Made by a program: the position numbers and the translations under genes. Source: Paramacrobiotus richtersi (taxonomy: Eukaryota; Tardigrada; Eutardigrada; Parachela; Macrobiotidae). From it: a stretch of DNA of 31,897 nt. The notes under the pieces were generated by a model, which did no database searches, was not told the origin of the DNA, and was given only the letters and a program-made list of their open reading frames with translations. Location: the NCBI GenBank assembly GCA_034698045.1, contig JAQGAU010000283.1, positions 1-31,897 on the forward strand, in the 5' to 3' direction. Within the stretch, counting starts at the first letter, position 1; each line of letters opens with the position of its first letter. Of this stretch, positions 9,195 through 19,994 are shown piece by piece.

Positions 9195-12100
9195 GTTATG
9201 GATAACTTGTGGAGAAACGACCGCGAACAGCCGTATCGGGATGGCACATACTTAGCCGATCAGTTTCTCAACCGGACATTTCATAATGACGCACTCTAAT
9301 CTATATCGATGATAAGGGAGGGCGGCAAATGGACCTATATCTATGGCGTTTTGACGAAAACGGCAGACAAAACGTGCGTATCGGTGTATTTTGAATTCAC
9401 CATGTAGGCAGACGAGTTTGTTCACTTGCAGAAATTTCTATACAAACGTGCTGCCGGTAATGCACCGGTGACGGAGATGTACCCGATTCAACGCTGGGTG
9501 AATGGACCATGGCCCCCTCCTAATGAGCCACTTTGCGGGTACAACAACGATCGTCCAGTCTGCCTCCAAGAAGGTTTGTCTTGTACACTACTGTGCGAAC
9601 CGTAACTGCTGCGCCTTAATTATAACTTCCGTTCTGTTTTTTTTTCAGGAAGCGCGTTCTCCGCTGTTGCACTGGCCGTGCCAGTTGTCGCAGTAGTATG
9701 TATGATTGTAATTATGTTAGCCGTTTGGTGAGTTGGCTAATTCATAAATTAGTTACCATAGTCGCCGTTCTGTTCATGAACCAGATATGTGCACAGGCAG
9801 ATCAGGCGAATCAAGCAAAAAACTCTGACAACATGGTGGAGAATTGACCAATCGCAGCTGGAATTTGCTCTGGCTCCGTCACCCTTTGTAACTGCATGCC
9901 AGTCAAGTTTGGAATGGAAGAGCCTAGCTGCACAGGGAATACACAAGTATTTGGTAAGGAACCATTTCAATTTCCGCTGCCTCGTATAAGAAACTCAGCC
10001 AAATCGCTGACTGGATTCGGCGAACAGGCTTAGTACCTTTTTCATGGACCGCGTTCTAACTAACAACCACTGACATTAACCTGGTCAAAGCATCAACGAT
10101 AATGATGAAGTTATACCACATTATTCGTTACCGGTCGGTAATCTGTCATGCGTTATCAAAAGAGCATTCTTGTAATGAATCTTCAACAATTAACTTTAGT
10201 AGCAAATCTAGGTTCATTACTAACTGGCTAACTGAACCAATCTTTACTTTATTGTAGAGCGAAAAGTTCGTTTCCGCCAAGCTTAACGGAATTCCCGTAA
10301 TAATCGAAATAGCTGAGAAGACAACGGAAGAAACCACGTTCAACCGTATTGCTACGCACTCGTCATTTCTTGGCGATATGAATAGGGTACAGTAATGCAC
10401 TCAGCAAATTCATTCGACTGAATTTGTTACTGTCTCCATCCATCCATTCCTGATTTCGGTGCGTTTTTAGGTGCGCAACCTGAACCACCAGAACATTCCA
10501 CGTCTTCGCGGCATCTCGTGGATTAACGCGAAAGCTCATGCCGGTATCGGCATCATCATGGAACAGCCAGCACGTGGCTGCATATACGATGTATTTGATG
10601 GGCTCATCAATCTAGATATTGCACTGATTAGTTCGCTTGTAAACGATTTCTTGGAGGTAACAGCTTCTGCTTGCATTTACATTAGCGTGATTGTATCATA
10701 ACGTCCGCAATATCTCTGTCTAGGGCGTTCAGTTCATTCACTCATCTGCCTTAAGTCACCATGGGTCTCTTCGCGGTTTATACTGCCATGTTGATAAGAA
10801 CTTCACTTTAAAGATATGTGGACTAGTTAACTCTAGGCTGCACAACGCCATACATGGCTCTAACGGAGAGAGCACTTGCATCGCTGCTTACATTCCTTTC
10901 TGTACGAAACCCGAAACGCTTTCCGTGGTCTTCAACCAAAAAGTTGATATATACGCCGTTGGAGTGGTGCTCTGGGAACTGTTAACAGAGCAAAGGTTCT
11001 CTTATGAGGACAGATTAGGTAAAGGAGAATTTCGAGGAGCAGGTTAAAACGTAATTGGAAGGTTCTTACAGAGCAAACGAGTGCGGCAGAACCAGCATGC
11101 GTACAAGATTACCAGGACGTGCTGACGCTATGCTGGAAGCCGGACATAAACGCAAGGCCATCAGTTAAACAGCTGCGGGAAATCTTGGCCAGGAAGTCAG
11201 CCGCATTCTCACTGCATAACTCGGAATCGAAGTTTATCGATAAGATTCATAGCCGATTGGCCGGCTACACACGAGAGCTGGAGGACGAAGTGGGCTTACG
11301 AACCAAACATTTAGTGGATGAGATGAATCGATGCAATGAAATCGTCGGACGACTTCTACCGCGGTAAATATTTAGGCATTGCGTTGCATTTTTCGAGTAT
11401 GGTTTGGTTCGCGAACTGTGCGAAACTCCATTCGTACAGGTTCGGAAAGATTATTTGCTTTTGTGGTTGACTCGTACCTAGAACGATTATTACTAGTTGG
11501 AACAATGTAATATTTCAGATGGGCAGCAGATCAGATCCGCTCCGGTACTCCCGTCTCCGCGGAGTTCTTCGAATGTACAACTCTAATGTTTACGCAGATT
11601 TGCGGCTTTGCAAGTTTGGTTAAGAATAATTCGCCCAACATAATTACTGCCGTTATCAGCGAGTCGGAACTGATTGTTGACCGCTTAATCGACGACCTTG
11701 TTGACGAGATCTATAAAGTGGAAGTCGTGGATGATTGCCATTTGGTGCGTTTTTCCTCGTCGTTCCGTATTCACTTTCAGAGACGCTGTTGGTCAGCTGT
11801 CATTCTGCTGATTTCGGTGGTTTAGATAGCAAGCGGTCTGCAGTTAAAGATCGGTGAACGGCACGCGCAAGTGATTGCCAAACTTGCCATCGAGATACAG
11901 CAGTCGACGCCTCGACTGTTTGCACAGCATGGTCTGCAGTTCCAATCGGGGATTCATTCCGGTAGGCGATTAACCAAAATCAGAATGTGTCAAAGGGATT
12001 TACGCAACACTGCTTTCAAGGTCCCTGTGCCGCGGGAATTGTTGGATTTCGGCGTTTGAGATATTGTCTGTAGGTGCCGTCCATGCTGTCGATGGCGAGT

Positions 12101-12344
12101 ACGCAAAAATATTGCGATTTCCTAGAGTCGGTTTTACAGGTTTGGTGACACTGTGAATACCGCTTCGCGGATGTGCTCTTATGGAGAACCCAGCCGCACG
12201 CAGATGTCTGAATATACGACAGTGCTGGTCGTGCATACAGGACTGTTCGAAATAGAGCACCGAGGTGTCATCACCATAAAGGGAAAAGACGAAATGAATA
12301 CTTATTGGCTTAACGGACGTAAAAAGAGCGTAACAACTTTGTGA

Positions 12345-12739
12345 CATACTTGTACGTCGTACAAAATTAGTGAAGAGCATAAGCGATCTTTGATCATTTC
12401 TCGGTGATTTGTTATAGAAATGCTATTATGAGTGGCAGTTTTACGAAGCTTGTCGTGATCACAGGTTATGCGAATTAAATGGAGCGTTGAGGGGTGCTTG
12501 TGTAATTTTCCGTTAACTAGAAGCGTGTGTAACGAAATCATATCGGGCTTTGAGCACACATAATTTTCCTGTAGGCTGCTTGAGTAGGTTGACTTGTTAT
12601 TTCTTTCTGCGCCCTCCAACAGAGTGTAAGCTTGAAGAATCTCACAGAAATGTGCGCAGTATGGCTTCCGTCTAACAGTTTATAAAGGTTCGCAGTGCGA
12701 AAACCAGTGAACAAATATATATTAGGAAACACTGACTGC
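12345..12739 (+). other. rGC-B 3' flank
   Basis: No gene is seen. ATTAAA at 12474-12479, 130 bp after the stop, is a possible variant poly(A) signal. Parts resemble the rGC-A 3' flank. Confidence 0.4.
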
Positions 12740-13240
12740 ATTATTTTTCAGTTAGACCGCTCGAAACGCTAATCTCGTATGGTGACAAAGTTATTTCGCA
12801 TTCGCATTAGCGACTGTCGCTCGAGCAGAAACGCTTGGAATCGATCGGAATCCCCTGGGTGCCCACCTAAGTCTACTTACTGTATGCGTGTATCCGGTTT
12901 CATTCATTCAAGTTCCATTATACGATGCTCTTCGCCAAGCGATAAATACTAGTAAAGTTGTTATTCCCGTTTCGAGAGAAAGTTCGAAACTTTACTCATG
13001 TTGTTACAGAAACACCCACGGCAAACGATTGACGCTTTGCAAGCGATTTTTTTGATGACTTTCTGGACTGAATAACACGGAATTCCCAAACCGGCTATGC
13101 CTGTTTGCACTGACATTTTAAACCACCCTTCGTAGTAACCACGGTTCCCTATCGGAATGGTGAAGTGTACACGCCATATCAAACCAACCGTTAGTATACA
13201 CATTTTATAGTTCAATTAGAGTTTATCCACCATCCAAAAC
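12740..13240 (+). promoter_or_regulatory. Conserved 5' flank of Gr1
   Basis: Aligns in blocks with the 5' flanks of Gr2, Gr3 and Gr4: AATCGATCGGA at 12839-12849, TATA-like GATAAATA at 12941-12948 (300 bp before the aligned ATG), then GTTATTCCCG. The conserved spacing suggests a shared core promoter, but recent duplication alone could also explain the similarity. Confidence 0.45.
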
Positions 13241-15145
13241 ATGGCCTCCACAGGTTACTGTGGAAGTCTCATGCAATGCATAAAAGTCCACACATTAGTT
13301 TTACAACTTGGAGGATTCGGATTCTTTCCACTAAGAAAGAACCACGTGGATCGAAACATAGCTGGGCAGGAATTTTACGTTCCTTGATTTGGCGGTTCTG
13401 GGTGACAGTCCATTTGTTAACCATCATAACCATGTCCCTAGGCAGCGTATACGTGCACCTCTTCCTTAGTCCAATCAAAACGTGCTCCTTTACCCAAGAT
13501 GCGATTAATCATGTTAGCACTATCACGGCAAACGCGGTTTCGCTGTTTTCTTACTTACATCTCATTTACGTCTACGAAAAAATTCTAAGTATCCTTTGCG
13601 AGATCAACAAAATCATAACCGTTTATTTTACGCAACGAACGAAAAGGAATCTATCTGCTGTTACGGTAGTGTCAACAGTGCTCGTTTGTGGATTGCCCGG
13701 CTACAGAGTCGTTTGGGAAGAAATGTGCGTGGTAATGGCGGAGTGGCCTTCCGTGTCCCCGACAAACAGATATGCGGAAATCCCTCTGTTGGTTCCTTCA
13801 CTGACATCTTATCCAGATCTTTTTAGCAGTTTTTGCTTGTATTTCAGTATACATTGGATCGTTTACCGCGTAATGCTTAATGCAGTTGGTCTGTTTGTAA
13901 ATTTAATTACAGTCGCAATCGCGATGTGTTTTTTCCGAATTGAAGCACGCGCTAAGGAAGTGCTGTATGAGAAATATTCATCACAACAATCGTATATCGC
14001 GCTAGCTGACGACCACGCACGTCTTGGCAACGAAGTTGCGAAACTTGATGACAGAGTGAGCTTTTGTCGTCTGGCTAGTTACTTACTGTATCTCTTAGCG
14101 TTGTTGATGTCCACCCGGTTTATGACAACGTCTGCGGATTCTGTTCTTGAAACTGTCGCTGTAGTCGCCTTGTGGTTAACTGTGGATACTTGGTCAATGA
14201 TCTACCTCCGCGAAAAGGTATGTAATTAAGTATTGGTTCAATGTTATGCACTTGCGTGTAATTTACTGAACATCGAGTGTATGCGTATGACGCTCACGTA
14301 AATAAAACAACTTTGCTCGGTTTTCGTAGTATCGCGATAGTATAGTTTGTTTCGGCGGCTTTTTCAGGCAGAATCCATCATTCCATTATTTTATGAGTTC
14401 CTTAAACGGCTTCATCACGGGGAAGACAAGAGTGAACATTTCTTCTACATCAACAAGCTAGAGGCACATCCTGTTGGAATGTCTCTTGGAAAATTCTTCG
14501 TGGTCGATCGGCAGCTTTTTGCGGCGGTAAACCGTAGAGAAATTACAATAATTTAATTTACAACAATATGTACGCGCCGTACGTACCAGCTGTGGTCTAT
14601 TTGTGGTGCCACTCAGTCTTTCGGTAATCTGCTAGTCTTTTGTTACAGTGGCGCCGTAATCAGCATTGATTTAATGATGGGTCGTATACTGACAATTCAT
14701 GCCTTACTAAGGAATTTATATACTGTACAGGAGATTATCATCCCAGTACGAATGTTTTTTCCATTGCCTGAATTGGTGTCATGCTTTAATGTACTCAGCG
14801 TAAGCACTGCTTAACTAGTAAGAATAGTTACTTCCAAAGAGTAACTTCTTCTGCAACTGGTAGTAGACTATACTAACAACTTCTGGCAGTATTTCGGAAG
14901 AAGCTGTTGAAATGTTAGAAAATTACTCAGTCAGAATTGCGATCAATGCTGTATGATCATGTGACTTGTGCCATTTTTTTCAATTACAGTTAACTGGAGC
15001 TATTGCCACGTACACAGTCCTCATGTGGGAGCTGGGCGAGAAAGGAATGTCCCCGGATGACATCGCAGTGCTAAAAACATTATTCCAGGAGGAGTTCAAG
15101 AATATCTCCATTTCGCTGCAGCTACCTTGTTACCCAGCATCGTAA
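13241..15145 (+). CDS. Gustatory receptor-like Gr1, frameshifted at its 5' end
   Basis: Exons 13241-14217, 14368-14526 and 14990-15145 (stop TAA), all phase 0. The ATG at 13241 (MASTGYCGSLMQC) aligns with the other copies, but one base is missing relative to them around 13332-13350, so the conserved FGFFPLRK start is out of frame with the rest. The remainder is fully open: six TM segments, the loop DDHARLGNEV, inner loop 3 (HPVGMSLGKFF) and TM7 with GAIATYTVLMWE. An out-of-frame ATG at 13276 would give about 418 residues, with only the cytoplasmic N-terminus replaced. The product could therefore still fold; otherwise this is a young pseudogene. It lies about 900 bp after rGC-B, on the same strand. 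Confidence 0.75.
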
Positions 15146-15860
15146 CACGAAGTCACGGACCTTTCGCATGGCACGATCGAGAGAACATATTCTACAGCAA
15201 AAACTGAAAATAATCCAGTGACGTTTTCAGAAAAATGTCATCGGGTTTCTGGCATACTTGTTAACGACTGTTACCGACACATACACAGCTGTTAATATGT
15301 GCTTTCCTTATTGGGGAATCGATGTGCATTAAAGCTTTCGTAGTTAGTCTCTAAGAACAGGTCTCTTTATCAAACCGCCACAAAGATATGCAGCGTCCGT
15401 CAAAGGCACTTCGCGGGCTTGTGCACTATAAATCCCTTTCGCAGTTAAGTGCCTGTCTGGTGTTTGTGATTGGCCCAGAACAGGCAGTTGTTATATAGAC
15501 AGTGCCGCCGCAGCTTTGGGCGCTATGCCGAGTATCCAGCCCGGACGAATAAGCGAGATCAGACTATATGCTTTAATTAACACAAAGCGTTTCCAAACAC
15601 ATAGTTTGTTTGTGCGCAAGGCAAGAAAGGTCCAAACTTTGTGTGTGACAGTGTGCCATATGTCGTCCACGGCTTGGCCACTGCCTATTACGCTGCGTGT
15701 GCTTCTTATTAAAGAAAGATTTACAAAACGCCATTGTCACGACAGTTCAGGATTTCGAGTCCTGAGGCTGTGATTTTTGGTCGGTTGATTATCAGCGGCG
15801 AAGAGCTCGGTAACATTTCCCAGGTTTTCCAACAAACAATACCGACATCAGCATTAATGC

Positions 15861-15878
15861 ATCAACATCAACATCAAC
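15861..15878. repeat. ATCAAC microsatellite inside an inverted repeat
   Basis: Three copies of ATCAAC sit between two oppositely oriented copies of a GACAT..CATTAATG-like arm (15844-15859 and 15878-15891). Confidence 0.5.
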
Positions 15879-16036
15879 ATTAATGCATGTCAGAGAATTT
15901 TGCCTGCGCCACAGAATTATTGCGTCATACATTTTCCACAAGCACGTTTCATAGCACGGATTCTGCTGATCACTTGACAACAGCCAGCCAGAATCTGGCT
16001 GTTCTGTGCAGTATGTAAATGTTAGTTGCTACCAGT

Positions 16037-16265
16037 ATCTTGTGGAGCTGATCAGAAAAGACTTGAAGTTGTTGAACAAATTTATTCCGTTTTTTACCCC
16101 CCCCCCCCCGGTGACCTCGCGGGAAAAAATTTTTTTGATAAACGGGCGGAACTGGCGAAAAAAATCATCTGAAAGCGGGCGACCCGGGCGAGAGAACCAC
16201 TTCCGGCTACTGGCGAACCGGGCGGGCAGGGTCTACGCCCCCCCTTCTGTCTAATCTTGTGGAGC
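16037..16265. repeat. GC-rich block bounded by a 12-bp direct repeat
   Basis: ATCTTGTGGAGC occurs at 16037-16048 and again at 16254-16265. Between them, base composition changes sharply: 13 consecutive C at 16097-16109, runs of A and T, repeated CTGGCGA, and GGGCGG-type words unlike the surroundings. The direct repeats look like a target-site duplication or a local duplication. The homopolymers also fit poor consensus sequence, so an assembly artefact cannot be excluded. Confidence 0.5.
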
Positions 16266-16689
16266 ACCGGGTTGCATACGAAGTACGCAACGCGGATTTC
16301 TAGCACAGTTAATAGTTCTTCCTGTTGTCCTACGCTACCCAGCAAAGTGTAAACCGGATTTACATATTATTTCAATTAAGCACTCGCAGTTGTTACCGTT
16401 TGACAGTTCACGAATGTCGAGAGCTCTAAATTAAAGTGTTAATAGTACCGAGTAATGCGTGGGTGAGAGATGCGTGATCCCTTTTGGTATGCACACTACC
16501 CTTCGGGAAGCCGTGATTGCTGTGTGTTTGTTGGAAACACTAGGTGTAAAATACAGCTGCATCGATGTAGAGGATTCGAGTTGTAATTACTGGTCTGCTA
16601 CACAGTCCAGACAAAAATGTGGTTTACCTGAACAGAAACATTAGAAAAAGGCAATTAGATGCTGTGGTTCATAATGTATACAGTAAAGT

Positions 16690-17159
16690 TATTTATATTT
16701 TAGAATACGAGAGTTGCAGCGACAATACAAATACAAGAGTCCCTCGAGCCGAAGCGCTTTAAATCGACCGGACAGTTCCCGATAGGTACCTATGCGCACC
16801 ATATAAATAGTCTGTTTTCACATATCCAAGTGCCATTATTTAATTATTGCTCGTGGTAAACGATAAAATTTAATATCGTTGTTATTCCCGATTCGACAGC
16901 ATGTTCACAACTCTGCTGTTGTCACAAGTTCACTCCCAATAAACAGTAAACGCTGTGTAAGCAGTTATTCCGTTGACCTTATGGATACGAATCTTACGAT
17001 TACACGCCAAGCCCAAAACGGCCAAATAGGGTTCTGCCTGTTGTGCTGAGTTTCGCTGCTACATGGTCCCCAATCGGAAAACCGAATCGTAAATAGATAA
17101 GCCCAACTCTTAGACAATCACAGTTTACGGTGCAAGTTGAGTTTATCCCATCTGTCAAA
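16690..17159 (+). promoter_or_regulatory. Conserved 5' flank of Gr2
   Basis: Block-wise match to the Gr1, Gr3 and Gr4 flanks: CTCGAGCCGAAGCGCTTTAA, AATCGACCGGACAGTTCCC, TATA-like GATAAAAT at 16862-16869 (298 bp before ATG), then GTTATTCCCG. A separate TATAAATAG occurs at 16802-16810. Confidence 0.45.
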
Positions 17160-18929
17160 ATGATGGCTTCTAATTGTCACCCTGGAATTTTTATCAAATG
17201 CATCAAGTTCCATACATTACTTTTACAATTTGGAGGATTTGGACATTTTCCATTAAAGAGAACAGATGGACCGAAAGAGAGCTGGGCAGGCGTAGTAAGT
17301 TCCTTCGTTTGGAGATTCTGGGTGACAGTCCATTTGTTATCAATCATAATCATGTCACTAAGCAGCGTATATGTTCAACTCTTTCTTAGTCCAATCAAAA
17401 CCGGATCGTTTACCGAGGATGCGATTGACAAAGTTAGCAAAATCATGACAAATGTGGTTTCGTTGTTTTCTTACTTATACCTGATCTACTTTTATGAAGA
17501 AATTCTAATTATCCTTCTCGAAATCGACAAAATCATAACTGTTTATTTTACGGAACGAACCAAAAAAGCTCTGACTGCTGCAACGGTAGTAACGACAGTG
17601 ATCGTGTGTGGACTGTCCATCTATAGAGTTGTATGGCAAGAACTGCATGGGATACTCGTGGAATGGCCTTTCGTGCCCTCGAAAAACAGATATGCTGAAA
17701 TCCCTCTGCTGGTACCTTCGCTGACTTCTTATCCATACATTTTTAGCAGTGTCTGCCTGTGCAGCTGTATACACTGGATTGTTTACCGCGTAATGCTGAA
17801 TGTACTTTCCTTGTTTCTGATCCTAACCACAATGGCAATCGCGGTTTGTTTTTCGCGAATGGAGGTATGTGCCAAGGAAATGCTCTGCGAGACGTGTCCG
17901 TCAGAACAATCGTATGTATCGCTTGCTGATGACCACGCCCGTCTTGGAAACGAAGTCTTGAAACTGGATGAGAGTGTGTGCTTTTTTCGTCTAGCGAATT
18001 CTATGCTGTACGTGTTAATATTCGTGTCGTATGCTCCGGTTATGGTAACATCTGCGCTATTTGTTCTTGAAACAATCGCTGTAATCATCTTGTGGTTAAT
18101 TGCGGACACCTGGTCAGTGATCTACCTCCGCGAAAAGGTACCTAATGAAATGTTTGACTAACTGTTCGAAGCTGTCGGACTTTGGAAAGATTCAGGCATT
18201 TATATTGTACAAGTGTCTTCTGCCGTGCAAACGCACATCTGTGCTTCGCTTTCATGGTACTAAGACTAAATGTACAGACTGTTTTGGTCTGATTGTACAG
18301 GCAGAATCCATCATTCCAAAGTTTTACGAGTTCCTTAAACTGCTACATAACGAAAAGGAAAGGAACGAAATTTTCTTCTACATCAACAAACTACAGGGAC
18401 ATCCAGTTGGAATGACTCTCGGAAAATTTTTCATAGTCAACCGGCAGTTTGTTGCGGCGGTAAGACAAAGTGACAGTTTATAGTTAACGAATTAATTAAG
18501 CACGCGCCATACAGACTGATACAGTGGTTATCTGTTACATCTTCAATGAAGCCGTACCAGGCATTTATCATTTCCCCTAAGAAGAGCTTTTCGAAAGATG
18601 AAATTCTTTTGCGATTGAGGGATTACTCCGGAAAACTGTTGAGTCTACTGAGAATGTTTGCACAATGATCAGGATTTATTTCCTTTCTGAGGCTGTGTTA
18701 AGACGTTGCATGGTAAACAACTGTATGTTTGTGTGAATAGCTAGTCTGCCAGCAAAAATTATTTTTCTTGTAGTTGATTGGAGCTGTTGCTACCTATACG
18801 ATCCTCATGTGGGAGCTGGGCGAGAAAGGAATGTCACCGGGTGACATTGCACTGATACAAACAATGTTCCATAACGAGCTCAAGAATTTCTCCCTTTCGT
18901 TGCAAGCGCCTTATCACAAAGCATCGTAA
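17160..18929 (+). CDS. Gustatory receptor-like 7TM chemoreceptor Gr2, intact
   Basis: Exons 17160-18137, 18301-18459 and 18774-18929 (stop TAA), phase-0 introns, 430 residues. ATG 17160 is chosen because the paralogues' starts align there; a second ATG follows directly. Hydrophobic segments lie near residues 50-76, 93-115, 139-160, 205-231, 276-299 and 300-323, with a seventh in exon 3. The long loop 232-275 carries SLADDHARLGNEV. Exon 2 (HPVGMTLGKFF) and exon 3 (GAVATYTILMWELGEKGMS) give the Gr C-terminal signature, with TYTILMWE in place of the insect TYhhhhhQF. This layout, with an intracellular N-terminus and phase-0 introns before the last exons, is that of insect Gr proteins, which act as cation channels gated by tastants. 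The ligand is unknown. It is the best-preserved reference copy of the array. Confidence 0.9.
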
Positions 18930-19489
18930 CTGCTGAAGTCGCATGGAACGATCAGAAAAGCAAATATAATTTCAGGAAAATTTGTAGGAAGCCTCTTTGT
19001 CTGTCAGAAAAACAGGCGTTCAAATCAGCCATTGCGGCTTTCTGACTACCGGCAGGATCGCTTTCCTTCGCGACTGGCACCCGTACATATTTCTACAGTT
19101 GCAATAATACTATTAACTTTTCACGTCTTTAGCTTTCTAAATCCTTTTGAATCGTCGATAACACTCCCGGTCCCGTCTCTCAGTCTCAATTGTTGAAAGA
19201 ACACGGCCCAGTAAGACCGCTTTCAGTGGGTCCTCAGTAACATCATTTTGGAAAACGCCCCAGGCTCCGCCACCCTTTGAAACAAAACTCAACCAATATT
19301 GAGATTCTATACCTTTTCGTGCAGTTCCACAATAATACGTGAGTTTTCTTATCTAATCGTTTCGGAACTTTGAAATTCTCAGGAGAATGAACAGTACTGT
19401 GTTTATTTGTTAGACAGAAGTTTTCGTTCGTTCGAGTTCGAGCCAGGCTTCATGCAATACGAAAACTGTCATTAGAAAACAACAGCTTT
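18930..19489. other. Gr2-Gr3 intergenic region
   Basis: I see no exon, poly(A) signal or repeat I can support here. Confidence 0.4.
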
Positions 19490-19994
19490 GAAGTAGCTTG
19501 CATCTTCGAATACGGTCGCACGAAAATGACATATCTCGTTCTCTGACAAAGTTATTTCAGAGACATAAGCAAACTGACCCTTGATCGATCACACAGTTCC
19601 CTGTGGAATCCCAGAATGCAATACTCGTACATTAATACTGCATATATGTGTATCCCATTTCGTTAATTAAAACACTTTGTTTAATGCTCATGGTAAAAGC
19701 TAAATAACGCTGTCATTGCTATTTTAAGAACAAGCTCTAAACTATAGTGATGTCAGAGTACACAATTACAGCAAACAGTTCACGCTTCGCAAGTGATTAA
19801 TCCGCTGACTTTCCAAACCGAATCTAAGCAAGTTAAGACCAGAACGGTTCTGCCGGTTGCGTTAACCTTTTGAACAATACTTTGCAAGAAACGGTCGGTC
19901 CCTGTCAGAAATCTGAAGTGTGAAACCGTATCTACCCAGCCGCTTGTTGATTACATTTTATGACGCAAAACTGATTTATCAATCAGCCAAAATT
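19490..19994 (+). promoter_or_regulatory. Conserved 5' flank of Gr3
   Basis: Matches the other Gr flanks: GACAAAGTTATTTC near 19546, GATCGATCACACAGTTCCC near 19582, TATA-like GCTAAATA at 19699-19706 (296 bp before ATG), and the ACAGTTCACGCTTCGCAAG region near 19775. It is the most diverged of the four at the TATA-like site. Confidence 0.4.

Larger units (their letters stand above)
6525..12344 (+). pseudogene. Receptor guanylate cyclase rGC-B, 20 exons, two disabling lesions
   Basis: Exons: 6525-6864, 6960-7023, 7502-7803, 7868-7911, 8062-8100, 8167-8247, 8319-8456, 8521-8571, 9195-9373, 9432-9573, 9649-9727, 9797-9953, 10258-10386, 10471-10656, 10724-11018, 11072-11363, 11519-11744, 11826-11961, 12021-12069, 12140-12344. 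The plan is signal peptide (MNWICYNKS..), ANF-type ligand-binding domain (VELIAVGG, AVDYVN, ADQFLNRTF), juxtamembrane PPPNEPLCGY, one TM helix (9649-9727), WWRID, kinase-homology domain, dimerisation helix, cyclase domain. Repaired length is 1044 codons, normal for the family. Lesion 1 is TAG at 6995-6997, where rGC-C has CAG. Lesion 2 is a 1-base loss near 9291-9296, giving a stop at 9297-9299. All splice sites and the kinase/cyclase frames remain open, so the loss looks recent. The cyclase Asp is Gln (11595-11597). Sequencing error at both sites is possible but unlikely. Confidence 0.85.
15146..16689. other. Gr1-Gr2 intergenic region
   Basis: No coding exon of either family is found. Open frames here are short and without motifs. 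The region holds a short ATCAAC repeat and a GC-rich, homopolymer-containing block with direct repeats at its ends, listed separately. Confidence 0.4.

Noticed and set aside
15720-15780. Possible tRNA-like TTCGAGTCC word
   Set aside because: No A box, no acceptor or anticodon stem pairing around it.
16006-16345. Open frames on both strands over the GC-rich block
   Set aside because: Long frames are expected from biased composition and homopolymers; no domain is seen.
18138-18483. Continuation of Gr2 exon 1 into the following frame
   Set aside because: GAAAAG is followed by a GT donor in Gr1-Gr3 and the next exon starts after CAG in all three, so the extra residues are intronic.
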